Positions 10,642 to 22,472 of a DNA stretch of 64,000 nucleotides are shown piece after piece (position 1 is the first letter of the stretch; the number at the start of each line of letters is the position of its first letter). The position numbers were made by a program, and so were the translations under genes. The notes beneath the pieces were generated by a model. It was not told where the DNA came from, made no database searches, and worked only from the letters and a program-made list of their open reading frames with translations. The DNA comes from Thozetella sp. PMI_491. Lineage: Eukaryota; Ascomycota; Sordariomycetes; Chaetosphaeriales; Chaetosphaeriaceae. The DNA lies in assembly GCA_021432635.1 (NCBI GenBank), contig MU270029.1:558001-622000 (forward strand), given 5' to 3'.

Positions 10642-11235
10642 TTAACGGTAAGACTTCTGGAACCTCGCACGGGCACCCTTTCCACCAAACTTCTTGGGCT
10701 CGCACCGCCTGGGGTCGGCGACGAGGAGGGTTCGGTCGTAGGCACCAAGGGCGGCCTTCAGGAGGTTCTTCGAGTGCTCATCGACATACTTCGAGTAGTA
10801 GGCAACCTGCGGTGGCGCGAGCACGGTTAGCATCTTCTATTCTCGCGGGGGGCTGACGCGCCCTCGTGGGCCGCGAGGGCACTGGGTGCAAAAAACTCAC
10901 GATCGCCTTGGAGATGGCCTGGCGCACGGCGTAGACCTGCGAGGTGTGACCACCACCGGTAACCCGGACGCGGATATCGACGTTGGCGAACTTGTCGACG
11001 CCGATGATGAGAACAGGCTCGTAGAGCTTGGGGCGGAGGATCTCGGGTCCAAAGAGCGAGAGAGGGCGGCCGTTGACCTTGAGGAGGCCCTTGCCGTTGC
11101 CGACAGCCTGCGCGACCGCTGTCGGGGGGTTAGAAATAAATTCCCAATGAGTAATTCCGTCCTCTCTCAAATGCAATACTGACCGGTGGCGTTCTTCTTC
11201 TTGCCGAAGCACTGAACTGACTGCTTTGCCGACAT
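10642..11235 (-). CDS. rps16: 40S ribosomal protein S16 (uS9)
   Basis: Exons 11235-11184, 11118-10901 and 10806-10642 give 144 residues. The first exon is short ([17 protein letters not shown]), typical of ribosomal protein genes. Family blocks are intact: [49 protein letters not shown] and [20 protein letters not shown], ending RARFQKSYR, the invariant basic tail that reaches the decoding centre. Introns are 65 and 94 nt; the first uses GTCAGT as donor. Its promoter lies in the 387 bp up to the 3' end of the neighbouring oxidoreductase gene. Confidence 0.96.
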
Positions 11236-11622
11236 CGTGATTGCTGGTCGTTGAATTTGTTGTTTCCAAGAAGAATTTCGAGGTGGGGCGTAGAAAATGT
11301 GTGTTCGTGAAATGCTGAGGTAAGCTAACGGACTGGCGAGTAATTGTGCGCGTGGTCGTGTGGGTCCGCTCGGGCCACATTCGTCTATCGAGGAGCCCCG
11401 AGCAAAAAGCTCGCTCGCACCGAAATTTCTACGTCTCCGTTTGCTGCATTGAGCACGGTCCAAGCCGCAGGCTGGATTACTGCATTGGGATGGCTAGACG
11501 AGTGGAACTGTGCATAACGATGGTGCATAGATCTGTACTCTGTGTACTATTCGGAGGTACAAACTAGAAGAGCATTAACTTGGTAGAGCGCCTCGGATTA
11601 CTATTGAGGCTACGTTCGGCGG
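11236..11622. promoter_or_regulatory. rps16 upstream region and 3' end of the oxidoreductase gene
   Basis: 387 bp upstream of the rps16 ATG, with a pyrimidine/purine-biased leader next to the start. It also contains the 3' untranslated region of the gene at 11623. No individual site is called. Confidence 0.45.
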
Positions 11623-12696
11623 TTATTGCTCGTCGATAACTACCACCATCTTGCTCCCACCTCCGCCGCTTTCCAAGATCTCGTGAATCTTTTGGATCTC
11701 GTCGAGGCGGAACGCTGTCACTGGGACTTGAAGCCGGCCCTCATCCGCATCCTTCACCAGCTCCTCCCAAGGCATGGCGTGAAAGTCAGCCGGTCCGCCG
11801 CCGTACACACAGAGACGCACCCGGTTTGGAAGGGCGGCCATGGGCGAGAACTTCCCCGGCAGCTCCCACTCTCCGCCCTGTATTCCCGTCATGCAGACCG
11901 TCCCGGCGGGCCGCACGCACAGAACGCTGTCAAGCAGCGTCGTGGTGCCGACGAGCTCCAGCACCTTGTCAAACTTGCCTTGGTCGCTAGCCGCAACCTT
12001 ATCTGCAATCTTCCCGTCGTCTATGAAGACTTCGTCCGCCCCAGCCGTCCGGAGCAGGTCCTCGCGAGCGGGGCTCCGCGATGTGCCCGCAACGCGGCTG
12101 GCTCCGAGCTTCTTAGACAGCTGGATGGCGCAGAGCCCGATCGAGGAAGTGGCGCCTCGGATCAGCACGCTTTCGCCTGGCCGCACGTCGAGGCCGGCTG
12201 TGAGGGAACCCCAGGTCGTCTGGACCATTTCGGGCAACGACGCCAGGCCTGCGATGGAGATGTTCTTCGTAGGTGGGATCGGCCGGACATTCTCTTGTGC
12301 AACGCAGGTGTACTCGGCGTAGGATCCGTGGATCTCTCTGCCGAGCCCGCCCATGCAGGTCGCCACGCGCGAGCCTATGGCAAAGGGCTGCTCCTTCGTC
12401 TCCAGCGGGTAAGCTGCGACGGTCCCGATGCATTCGATGCCGATAATCCGCGGGAACGTGATAGGGGAATGCCCCTGTCTAGTAAACATCTCTAGCACCA
12501 AGATTAGGCGTTAGGCTGGCTGATAGGGGTCCTTGGGCCGTGACGTACCCGCTCGGTTGATGCCGAAGCCAAGCACCTTGATCAAGATCTGGCCGGCCCG
12601 GGGCACAGGGACTGGGATCTGCTGGAGCTCAAGGACAGAGATCGGCCCAGGCTTCGCGCAGACCACGGCTCGCATAGCGTTCGGCAACGATGGCAT
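11623..12696 (-). CDS. MDR-superfamily quinone oxidoreductase-like enzyme
   Basis: Exons 12696-12549 and 12491-11623 encode 338 residues. The 57-nt intron has donor GTACGT, branch CCTAACG and acceptor GCTAG, and splits the glutamate codon in INRAEMFTR. The N-terminal GroES-like fold carries [10 protein letters not shown] and [25 protein letters not shown] is where zinc ADHs have a GHE motif, but the zinc-ligand pattern is absent, as in quinone-oxidoreductase-type members. The nucleotide-binding fold has [22 protein letters not shown] and the [15 protein letters not shown] stretch. It probably reduces a quinone or alpha,beta-unsaturated carbonyl with NADPH; the real substrate is unknown. Divergently arranged with the large Zn2Cys6 factor across 1.3 kb. 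Confidence 0.88.
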
Positions 12697-14014
12697 TGTG
12701 AATAGTTTCTACAAATTACGGTGCTATAGCGACTGTTTCAGAGAAACAAATTGCACTCTTTTATACCCTGTCTGGGCGCCCCCGGGTTGGAGGTCGCGAT
12801 GAAACTGTTGATGGCAGTAGAGTGCGTGTCGAATCGTCTTCTGCCGAACCCCCCGCCGAGTTCCCCGACAGCAACTGCCCCGCCTTGGCCGCCGACGTTC
12901 CCGAGACGACTGTCAGCCGCCCATAGGGTAAGGCTGCAGAGGCACAGCCGCGAAGACAAGGTCGGACATATTCGGTCTCTCCCCCACACCCAATCTTTGC
13001 TTTAAGGGCAAAGCTTAATCTACACGTCAGGTGTCGCTCCAACCCAATCATGTCGTTGTCGTGCTTGCACCACGGCACGAACAAAGTCCCTTGCGTTCAG
13101 TTCGGCCTGTGCGACCGTGTTTGTTTGATATCGCCCGCTCTGAGGCTGATGCCGGTCGTCCCAACTGCATTCCCCGCCTGTCGCCCTTGTCTCGGTCCCT
13201 CGTACTGATAATAAGAAAAACTCATCCATGCACGCCCATCGCTCGACGGAAGTGGTCTCTTGTCAGCAGAGCGTGCCCTCCAGTTGGACAGCCAGATCCG
13301 GTGCGTCTTTGGCACTTTGTGCATTGCCAAGATTACGTCGGCAGGTCGGTACCTCAGTACCTCAGGTACGAAGGACGTAGTACCTTATTATGCATGGCGG
13401 GGCTTCGTCCCGTGGGTGGGCGCCACCAAGCTACAGGGCGCCATGGGCTATAGGCTGGAGGGGTTGTTCCTCTGCGACCAACTCAACCACACGGTCCACA
13501 CCTTTCCGTCCTTCCGCCTTTTGCTGCTGCGCGGGCAGGATCAGCTGGACCCCAAGTCGCAGGCAACCCTTTGTCAGCAGGAGCCAACACAAAGACCAGG
13601 CAGTTGGCTTGAGAAAGAGCAAGCCTGCAGCCGAAACTTAATCACGAGCGAGCAGAGAGACCAAGAGCCTACAATTAAATACCGACCATCGGACGGCCGG
13701 CTGCGCGCGAAGGATCCGCCAGAGCGTTAAGCGCGCGAGACGGAGCTGCTTCTGCGCAGCGACCCCCCAGACGATATTCACTCAAGCTCAGACCCCCCCT
13801 GCGGTGGAGTAGGATTCCCGCAGCGCAGGCATCGTACGGGCCGGAACTCCCAGCCTCCAAGACGCCAGATTTACCACAGCGCATCGCCATCCGCGGCCCG
13901 GCCCTGCGCAAACACCACAAGGCCTCGGCCGAACTTCGACTGACTCCACGAGTGCCAATCTCTTCTGCGACACCGGCAGCTCCCCGTGGCGACGACCCGA
14001 CGAAGACGACAAAC
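12697..14014. promoter_or_regulatory. Divergent intergenic region, oxidoreductase / Zn2Cys6 factor
   Basis: 1.3 kb shared upstream region. Around 13345-13370 there is a cluster of GTACCTCA direct repeats with inverted GGTAC elements. No coding signal is recognised. Co-regulation is possible but unsupported. Confidence 0.45.
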
Positions 14015-16996
14015 ATGGACAGAGACCCCGCATCCCCAGACAGCCCGCACGACGGGAACGGGGACAGCGCCGCCAACGATGGCCACGACCTCCAGCAGCT
14101 CCTCGCCATCGCGCGGAATCCGCCCCCGGGCACATCGGTCTACTCCCCCGAGGCCATGGTCTCAAACGCCGTCAACCCCCGAAGCTGTGTCACTTGCCGG
14201 AGGAGGAAAGTTCGCTGTGACAAGCACATGCCGTGCTCAAACTGCCGGCGCGCGAAGATCCCTTGCATCTTTCCGGCCCCCGGGAGGGCGCCGCGTCGGC
14301 CCCGGCCCAGGGATCCCAATGCCCCTCCCAAGCCCGGATCGACCGAGCGGGAGCTCGAGCTGATGAAACGCCTGCATAAGCTAGAGGGCATCGTGGAGGA
14401 GCTGAGCGGCCAGATCGAGGTGGAGGCGGGCCGCCACAGCGCCGCTGCATCGCCAGAGGCTATGGCTGGAAACGAGGGCGACGGGTCGCCTCGTCCCAGT
14501 GGGAGCAACTACAGCAGCAGCCCTGGCCCGACTGGGGCCCCAAGGCTCCCTGCTGGGCCGAACCCTACGCACCGCAACACGGGGAAGCCCCCGGACGTCA
14601 GCAAGCAGTTCGGCAGGCTTGTTTTGAATGAGAAGGGTGTGAGCCGCTATGTGAGCAGCGGCTTTTGGTCCAAGATCAACGACGAGGTAAAGACCCGGTT
14701 CTGGGTTCCTTCATGCCCCATGCGCACCGAACTAACCGTATTGTAGCTGGACCAACTACGGCGCGAAACGCAGAAGCTCACGGACGACGAGTCGGACGAG
14801 TCTGACTTTGAGGCAACCCCGGATTCTGCCATACTGCAGGACAACGGCCTGCCGTCGAACCATCACGCCTTTATCCTTGGTTACCGATCGGCAGATGTCG
14901 ACCTCAGGCCGCTGCATCCCCTGCCTAGCCAGATTCCTTTTATGTGGCAGACATATCAGGAGAACGTCGACCCGCTCGTCAAGATTCTGCATGTTCCCAC
15001 CACGGAAAAGCTAGTTCGAGAAGCTCGTAACGATCTGGATTCTCTCACTGCACCAACCGAGGCTCTGCTGTTCTCAATCTACTACGCTGCCATTACGTCC
15101 ATGGGAGACGAAGAGGTAAGCCAGCTCCCCTTGTTGCTGCTACTCCCACCATCAGCATTTAGCTCACAATGCGGTGCGTAGGTCAAGAAGAACTTCGGCT
15201 CGGAGAAGTCGTTCCTCCTGTCGCAATACCGCTTCGCGCTCGAGCAGGGGCTCGCGAAGGCCAACTTCATCACATCTGCCGACCTGACAACCATACAAGC
15301 ATTCCTCTTATTCCTCATGTTAGTGCGACGCCACGACGACACGAGGTTCTCGTGGACCCTGACGGGCCTGATCATGCGCATGGGCCAGTCCATCGGCCTG
15401 CACCGCGATGGAACGAACTTCGCCAACTTGACGCCGTTCGAGATCGAAATGAGGCGGCGAGTCTTCTGGCAAATGTGCATGCTCGACCTCCGGTCTGCCG
15501 AAGACCAGGGTTCCGACCTCAACGTCATCGATCGCACCTTCGACACGCAGCTCCCACTCAACATCAACGACGTCGACATCAGCCCCGAGAGCACCGAGAT
15601 GCCGGAACCGAGGGTGGGCCCTACCGACATGACGTTTGCCCTGATCCGGTATGAGATATGCAGCCTGGCCCGGCGTCTCCACGCGGCCTCGTCCGCCATG
15701 GCGAACGTCTGCCCCAGCGAGGAAGCCCGCTCCATGGAAGAAAGAGAGGCCATGCTCGCCGAGACGTACAACCGGGTCGAGCATACCTACTTGAAAGATG
15801 CGAATACGGGCGAGAACCCAATCTATTGGGTCGCCGCCAACATCGCCCGTGTCATCATGGCTAAGATGACACTCGTCATCTACCAGCCGCTGCTGTTCCC
15901 AGGACCGTCGCAAGATGTGCTTGGGCCAATCACGCGGGAGCGGCTCTTCCGCGCTGCGATCGAAATCTTTGAGTACAACCACCTTCTCAATACTGATGCC
16001 CGATCCAAGCCGTGGCGGTGGCTCTTCCGGACCTACACCAAATGGCAGGCGGTAGCCTATGTCCTCAGTGAAGTCGCCCGTCGCCCATGGAGCGCCACCG
16101 TCGAGCGCGGCTGGACCGCACTCAACTCGGAATTCAGCTCGGCCACGCCGAAACCGGCCGACCTGCAGAAGATGGCAGACAACTCAGTGTGGATCCCGTT
16201 CAAGAAGCTATATGCCAGGGCCAAGAAGCACCGCGAGGCCGAAATTGCGCGCTTGCGAGCCAACCCAGAGGCGGCGCTCCAGCTTGACTATGACGAGAGG
16301 ACCAAGTCGGTACCGTCAGCAACCTTTGGGAACCTCCCGGGTGCGATCAAGAGCGCGATCGCCCATGACAGGTGGCGCAAGCTTGTCCACGCGCCGCCAC
16401 TGCGGCCGGAAACAATGCTGCCCAAGATGACCATCCGGCCTGACCCCAGCCCAGACCAGGCTCCGGAGAGCACGATCGCCCCGACGCCATCCGCCGTTCC
16501 TCAATCGACTGCGAATGACCACTTGATGGACTTTGTCGGCGAGGCTATGTCGAACCCCCACGTCGTCCCTCACGACTTCATACCGGCTATGTGGAACATA
16601 TCAGACAACTTGCACAACCCAGGCCACCTAGACATGTATGGCCTCAACGTACCGGGGGGCATGCTAGACATAGGAGGCAACACCATGACGCCTGGGGCTG
16701 TACCTCCTCTGGCGTCAGCACTGCGGTCAAAGCCGTCGCCCGGCGCTAGTGGGTATTCGGCACACAGCGAGGCAAGCCCGGGAGGAACACCAGGCGATGA
16801 CAATCCACCCCCATGGCTTTGGTCCCCGGGCCCGGTTTCAACGGTCGAGGCGACGGACTACTCTACAATGCAGAGCGACGACTATGACATGAACATGGAC
16901 GAGGGTTTCAATTGGCAGGGCTTCCAGGAGGACTTGAGCAAGTTTGAGATGGCAACCGGAGGAGGCAGGGGCGGGGCGTGGGGATCCGGTTTCTAG
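14015..16996 (+). CDS. Zn2Cys6 transcription factor with fungal-specific regulatory domain
   Basis: Exons 14015-14686, 14747-15115 and 15182-16996 give 951 residues; introns are 60 and 66 nt, the first with branch ACTAAC. The ATG at 14015 has a good context (ACAAACATGG). The binuclear zinc cluster is C-x2-C-x6-C-x5-C-x2-C-x6-C (Cys58, 61, 68, 74, 77, 84) with basic CRRRKVRCDK, followed by a proline/arginine linker and a leucine-containing dimerisation helix (ELELMKRLHKLEGIVEELSG). The middle has the fungal_trans signature: RFSWTLTGLIMRMGQSIGLHRDG and EMRRRVFWQMCMLDLRSAE. The C-terminus is disordered and acidic (YDMNMDEGFNWQGFQEDL), a plausible activation region. Target genes cannot be inferred. 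Confidence 0.93.
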
Positions 16997-17513
16997 GCCG
17001 TGTATGTTCCCAAATAAAAGTCTCGTGCCCTCGATACAAAAGGCATGGTGCACTATGATGGTCTTGGAGTAATCTTGGTTGTTCTGGCTCGGGGGACTCT
17101 GTCGTTTCCTTTGGATACCTTTTGGGGGTGGAGAAATCTGTAGACACTGGATGGAATGACGGAATGGTACTCGTGAGCTTCATACTTCACTCGTCTATCA
17201 TGCTAATGGAACATCTACACTCCTTGGACCATGCCGCTTGTGGTACCTTTGAGATTATAGAAAGCCGGGCGCCCTAGTAGGAAAAGCGGTTAGCTGGAGG
17301 TTGTGACCTGATTCTCAACGCCATCTTATCCACAACCGCTTTACTGCAAGGCAGGCCGGCCGATAGGAGGGACGCAGTATGAGGTCAGTGAGAGACGAGA
17401 ATGGGGACCGCATGCCCCTTCCAAGACATATATGGCTAGAAGTCCTTTTTTTTCTTTCACTAGGTAGAGTTGGTAGGATAGAAAATCCTATGGTGGCGAG
17501 TCTATAATAAATA
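16997..17513. other. 3' flank of the Zn2Cys6 gene
   Basis: Presumed 3' untranslated region and spacer up to the TA that flanks the MITE; AATAAA-like AAATAAAAG lies at about 17012. No gene recognised. Confidence 0.5.
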
Positions 17514-18012
17514 CAGTGACATGCCAAAAGTGTTGCGCCACTCCTCAAGATACTACCTTAAACAGTCAAAATTCACGCTTTTAAATCTCGTATATAAAGC
17601 CACCAGCGGGTAATAAAAGTCCAATAAAAATATATCGTATATGAAATCATCTATAATTCACTGAAATATTATTTTAATTATCTTAAACTTAAGCTATATA
17701 CTGTGACATAAAGTTAAATATCTGATAAATATGTTTTTTCAGAAACGCCATATAATTTTACTCGCCCTATTATGAGAGCACTAACAAAAGTGGGGCTCCT
17801 TAAAAAAGTCCTATGATTACTCTATGAAGATGGAGTGTATTTAGAAATTATAATAAGCTAAAGTTAATATTTTATTTTTAAATATATCAATCTTTTTTAT
17901 TAAATTTTATTTCTTATAAATAGGTGGTAAATGGGCTAAATACATTTGTATGTGCTTAGCCAAATTTTGGTGGGGTTTTGAGGAGTGGCGCAACACTTTT
18001 GTCACATCACTT
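17514..18012. mobile_element. MITE, Tc1/mariner-like (TA-flanked, non-autonomous)
   Basis: A 499-bp element bounded by imperfect terminal inverted repeats of about 35 bp: the left end starts CAGTGACATGCCAAAAGTG and the complement of the right end starts AAGTGATGTGACAAAAGTG; both continue TTGCGCCACTCCTCAA. A TA lies immediately outside each end (17512-17513 and 18013-18014), as expected for a Tc1/mariner target duplication. The interior is strikingly A/T-rich compared with the flanks and has no open frame long enough for a transposase. The A/T bias is compatible with repeat-induced point mutation or an intrinsically A/T-rich MITE. No second copy was noticed in the window. Confidence 0.82.
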
Positions 18013-19309
18013 TATAACCAAGGCACTTTGCTTTTATGGCTTAAGATAGGGGGCTTTCAGAAGTTCTCAAAAGCTCCAAGGCCTCGTCTTATCTAGATAT
18101 CCTTGTTTAGAGGCTCACTGACCGAAGTCCACAAGCCGCGATTACTAAGTGTTGGCCTCGGGAGAGAGTTCAAATAGAACGGCTTGGGAACCCCCCGTGC
18201 TTATCTCACAGCGCGCAGCGGCCTCAGGCTAGCTTGTGCCACTCAGTCGCTGCAGTCGTGCCTTGCGCCGGCGTATTCTCACGGCCAGTCGGCGCTTTCC
18301 TCTCATCCTCCGGCCTTTTCACCAATCCTCACGCCGTAGAGGCCTGGTGAAACGAGGTAGTCACCCACGGATCGGGAGTTGGAGCCTATATCCTGGCTCC
18401 GGCCTGAGTGATCAGGATGGTGAAGGAAGCGGTAGGAAAGCGAAAGCAAGCGGGAATATGACGCCTGGGCTACGGATTCCGGACATGCAAGGCCCCAACC
18501 TATGCTCATCCGAGTAAACAAGCCGACTTAGCCGCGCGGCTGTCAAAGTACCTGGTTCTTAGAAGTGTCTCCTACCTGAAACCCGCCGGTCGGTGGCTCG
18601 TTGACTCGGTGACGAAGCACTTATACGTATTCTAGGGAGGATGTCTCTGGTCGACCATCGACGATACACGTAATGGTGTCGAGTCCAATGGAAGGGCTGT
18701 TGACTCCACGTGATCGGGATGGTTCAAGAGTTGTTAGATGTGTGGCGAGAAGTCATTCTTGAGAAATGCCCTTCTCAAACACATCATACCTAAGAGCATC
18801 ACCGATAGACACTGGATATGGGAAGATTACATTCCCCGTCTCCCGTTGAATAGTGGCATTGCTCCTGAACCAGTCAGCAAGGTAGCCTTGGATACGGGTT
18901 TCGGGCAAGCGTATTTACCGTGTACTAATAATTCTCTAGCGATGACCTCCTTGATACAGCCACGCATTTGGGGACAGTCAGCAATCCAGGGACCATTATA
19001 CGTATTCTACTCAAGCAAGAGTAAGGTCACGCCGGGCACAGCCTCTGGTACCGCGGAAATCTTCGGCGGGTATTATGTGTGGGGCTGTCGACTTGGCCTC
19101 TATGTCCTGCCCCTAATCATCGCCGGCGCGGCTGAAACGTTATCTTGCCGAGTTGGGTACAATCCGAGGCCGTGAGAAGGCTGCTAGTTTCCGAGGATAC
19201 GACTATAAAGAGACCATAAGGCTCTCCAATCTCTGCTCCAGGTGGTTGGTTCACTTCCCCGCATCGTCACTCTTCCTGGCTCTCATCTGCTCGCAGCTAT
19301 CTGAAAACT
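18013..19309. other. Spacer between MITE and DUF3176 relic
   Basis: 1.3 kb with only short open frames. A 145-codon frame at 18738-19175 has no recognisable domain. Nothing else supported. Confidence 0.5.
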
Positions 19310-20672
19310 ATGGACCAAGATAGACAGGAGGATTTTGAGCGAGGGCTTGATACGGCCGGTCGGGTAGAGGTGGTGCCACTGGTCCCAGATTTGGCGAATC
19401 TCCTAGATCCTCCAGCTGATTCCCCGGATCTCGATTCACAGTCACGACCCGGAACTTCTCGGTCTGGTAGAACGATGACTTCGTCGGTCAACCCGGAACC
19501 GTTGAGTCACCCCCAAGCAGTAGGCAGCAGGACAAGTATCTCAGTTCTCAGACGCCCCACGCCATTGAGGCTTGCTATTCCAGAGGCTGACACGCCCGGC
19601 AACTCGGAACCCGTCGAGATATCTACAGCTCCGAATAGCTCCGAACCAGTGCCGCCCGGACTTTTTTTTTCGGTATGGTGGAGATCGTGGGTCTTAGAGG
19701 GGGCTTCCATCCTCTTCAGCCTCGTATTGTTCTTGGGTGAGTAGGCCGGTCCCGGCCTACGGAACACTTGAGGCTACGAGTACAAATTAAAAGTTGATGC
19801 TCACGCCTTGGCGACTGCCTTAGTGATCATCGCTGTGTTGTACTCTTCCAATTACAAAGCGTTGCCGGTCCTTCCACTCAACATCACCTTGAATGCCTTG
19901 ATATCCTTTTCAGCTCCTTGGTCACGGCATGAGTCATGACCACGATGATTTCCTGCCTCAGCCAGATGAATAGGAATTGGTTTCACCGCGACCCCCGTCC
20001 TCTTGCCGACTTCGAGCTCTTTGACTCGGCTAGTCGTGGCGTTTGGGGCTCTCTTTCTCTTTTGTGCAAATTCAAGTGGAGGTAAGCGTACAGTCCAGCG
20101 GTGACGTGTGCGCAGGGCAAGGCGCTGACTCAACATTGCCTGTAAGCCTCCCGGCTAACCTGGCAGCCTTCGTCACGATCATGAATCTGTTCAGCTCATC
20201 TGTCACCCAGATGCTCATCACGTATCTGGTCAGACTAGCCCCGGCGGTCAGTCTAGCTGCCTCTCAGGGTGCTCAGCAATACGTAGTGGGTGACCCGCAT
20301 AGATCACTTTTTGATCCTTTATACATCGGTGCTAGTTTTGGGAGCAATGAAGATGATTTAAATCCGGTTCAGCCGCTAGTCGCGGAAGCATATGTTTGCA
20401 TCAGCTGGGCCTGGCTCGCGTTTCCGGCCACGCAGCTGTTGCTGTCAATCGTGGTCTTGATCCTAACAGTGGCAGAGACGACGCGGCTCCAGACCAAAGT
20501 GTTCAAGACTTCTTCGCTGGCCACGCTGACCGCGCTAGACCACAAATCCAGGGCGATGGCCGGTGCCATTGTAGGTCAGAGGGATCTGCGGAAGCGGGCA
20601 TCCTGGATTCATGTTCGGTTCGACGGCGATCAGTTGGCACTCTGCAACCACCAAACCGGATATGAGTTCTAG
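19310..20672 (+). pseudogene. Degenerate DUF3176-family membrane-protein gene
   Basis: DUF3176 blocks occur in the right order but not in one frame. Exon 1 (19310-19736) ends in a first membrane segment (WWRSWVLEGASILFSLVLF). An 87-nt intron (GTGAGT..CTTAG, 19737-19823) leads to IIAVLYSSNYKALPVLPLN and ITLNALIS, the family core. The frame then runs into a stop; the following family block (SQMNRNWFHRDPRPLADFE, then LFDSASRGVWGSLSLL) resumes in another frame, preceded there by an in-frame TGA. A third part (NLAAFVTIMNLFSSSVTQML) and the C-terminal membrane block (CISWAWLAFPATQLLLSIVV and the EFRLA-like tail region through VFKTSSLATL) lie in the frame ending at 20672. The large extracellular region normally between them is almost absent. 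Intact relatives are roughly 550-700 aa, so this copy has at least one frameshift, one nonsense codon and an internal deletion. Function of the family is unknown. Confidence 0.72.
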
Positions 20673-21305
20673 GGGAGCAATGTATGATAGCTTGGTTTTT
20701 GTCTTCACTAGATCAAGAGTTTATTGCTTGGTCAGGCGGTGCGGCTTGCGGAGGGTGATTCTGGTCCCTTGGGTATTGGTACGTGGGGAAGGTCTAACTG
20801 TTGGGCAAGCCCCCTTTTTCGTGATAATAGATAAAGGTAAATTATCGCCGGCCGCTTAGCTAGGTTGTCCATTTGTACAAGATCTTTTCCGTCATAGAAC
20901 ATGTTCATGATTTCCTAGGGACTCTGCCTTGTTCATTTATCAATGCACTATTCACTGGGTCGCCTTGCTCATACGGAGCAATACAACCTTAGCGCCAACT
21001 ATTTGCCTCGCTTTTGAAACTACCTCAATTGTTCACAGATACCAACATACAACCCCCGAGCTGGTCGGGTCACTCCGTTGGAACTGTGTTCGTTACTATG
21101 CGCTCTGCCGAGTACATGGTGCCTGCGCCGAATGTGTACATAGCGGCTCAATAAGGTCATTCCCAAACCACTAATGCCACGCACAGGTGTGGAGGTAGTA
21201 ATCCCAGGCCCCAACGACTTTGTCATCCGAGCGCCTTGAGCCAAGCCCTCCTCCTACCATCCTCGACCATCGTCTTTACCCCGTTTACAAACCCAACTCA
21301 AAGTG
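20673..21305. other. Upstream region of the small Zn2Cys6 gene
   Basis: 633 bp without recognised coding sequence; expected to contain the promoter of the gene starting at 21306. Confidence 0.5.
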
Positions 21306-22472
21306 ATGTCTCTGCAAGGCCTACCGCATTCTGCCGGCCATAGCGCCTCACGAAGCCCTGCGTCAACAGTGGCGAAAAAGGCGGCATGCGATCGCTGCCG
21401 GGGCCAAAAGCTGCGGTGCATCTGGGACGACGACGCAGTTGAGTGTCGCCGCTGCATACGAGCCCAGGCTGTTTGCGCCATGGCACCATCACGCCCAATT
21501 GGAAGACCCCCAAAGAGAGTTCGTTCTACTCGAAGCTGTAGCCCGCCGACAGTTATGCCATCGTATCACCCTCACGCCCCGTCCGGCATGGCCACAGACC
21601 AGGACATGGAGGACCATAATATATCACGCCCGGAATCTAGCCACGGTGGCGCCCACGACGCGCTTCATGACCTCTTTTTAGATCCATTTCTCAGCGAGCT
21701 TTTGGGCGGCCAGTCGACCAGAGACAGCGATTTCGATCCCGGTCAATTTCTCCTCTCTCCCTCGGCGCTGGTCCAGGATACGGTAGGCTCTCAACGAGGT
21801 GCCGACAACCCGTCCGCTTCGACCCGACCTAGTAGCGAGACCAGAGAAATGAGCTCCACCGATTCTGGTTCCGCAACTATTTCTGAAGATGCAGAGCCAG
21901 CATCGTTAGACGTTATGGATCAGCTTGCAAAAATGAACAGGATCCTCTATGAGCACGCCTCCCGGCTAGCAGCAGCCACGCAGGCTTTATCTACCTCAAA
22001 AAAGACGTACCGGCCGGTAGCACAGCTTGGAGTTGGCCAGATACTATCCGTCACTCACGAGTTCAAGGCACTCGCCGACCGCCTGGGTCTGCCCTTGCCT
22101 GGATCAAGCGACAAGCGACGCGCGGAAAATTCAACTCCGTGTGATCACGCAACTGCTCTTCAACTTCTTAGCTGCTATCTCCGGCTAAAGAAAGCGCAAA
22201 GTCGAACCATGGCCATGATCCATAGCCTTGAACAATTGTTAGAGCGGACACCATCCACGCCTATCTTGGACATGGTCCCCGACCTAGTCATCGATGGCTT
22301 TTCGCTGGCGGGGCACCCTGGGCTACAGCTCGAACTCACAAAGAAGATTTGTGAAGAGAGGTTCGCGATCATTGGCTCGATACCTATATTTGAGGGACAC
22401 GTCGCATCTACCTCGTTGTTGGACTGGGGTGACATCGGAGCTTGCCTCGAGAATTTGCGCAAGATCTGTTAG
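21306..22472 (+). CDS. Zn2Cys6 transcription factor, small pathway-regulator type
   Basis: Intronless, 388 residues from the ATG at 21306. The zinc cluster starts at residue 28: C-x2-C-x6-C-x8-C-x2-C-x6-C (Cys28, 31, 38, 47, 50, 57), followed by a basic linker GRPPKRVRS. No full fungal_trans domain is seen. The C-terminal half has the helical, leucine-rich look of AflR-like regulators (ATALQLLSCYLRLKK, then HSLEQLLERTP). Proteins of this size and layout often control a neighbouring biosynthetic or transporter gene. The next gene, an MFS exporter, is tail-to-tail 306 bp away. No biosynthetic enzyme is adjacent, so the pathway is unknown. Confidence 0.88.
   Translation: MSLQGLPHSAGHSASRSPASTVAKKAACDRCRGQKLRCIWDDDAVECRRCIRAQAVCAMAPSRPIGRPPKRVRSTRSCSPPTVMPSYHPHAPSGMATDQDMEDHNISRPESSHGGAHDALHDLFLDPFLSELLGGQSTRDSDFDPGQFLLSPSALVQDTVGSQRGADNPSASTRPSSETREMSSTDSGSATISEDAEPASLDVMDQLAKMNRILYEHASRLAAATQALSTSKKTYRPVAQLGVGQILSVTHEFKALADRLGLPLPGSSDKRRAENSTPCDHATALQLLSCYLRLKKAQSRTMAMIHSLEQLLERTPSTPILDMVPDLVIDGFSLAGHPGLQLELTKKICEERFAIIGSIPIFEGHVASTSLLDWGDIGACLENLRKIC

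Noticed and set aside
11626-12495. 289-codon + strand frame
   Set aside because: Exactly antisense to the oxidoreductase exon; GC-rich third positions leave the opposite strand open, and the translation has no domain.
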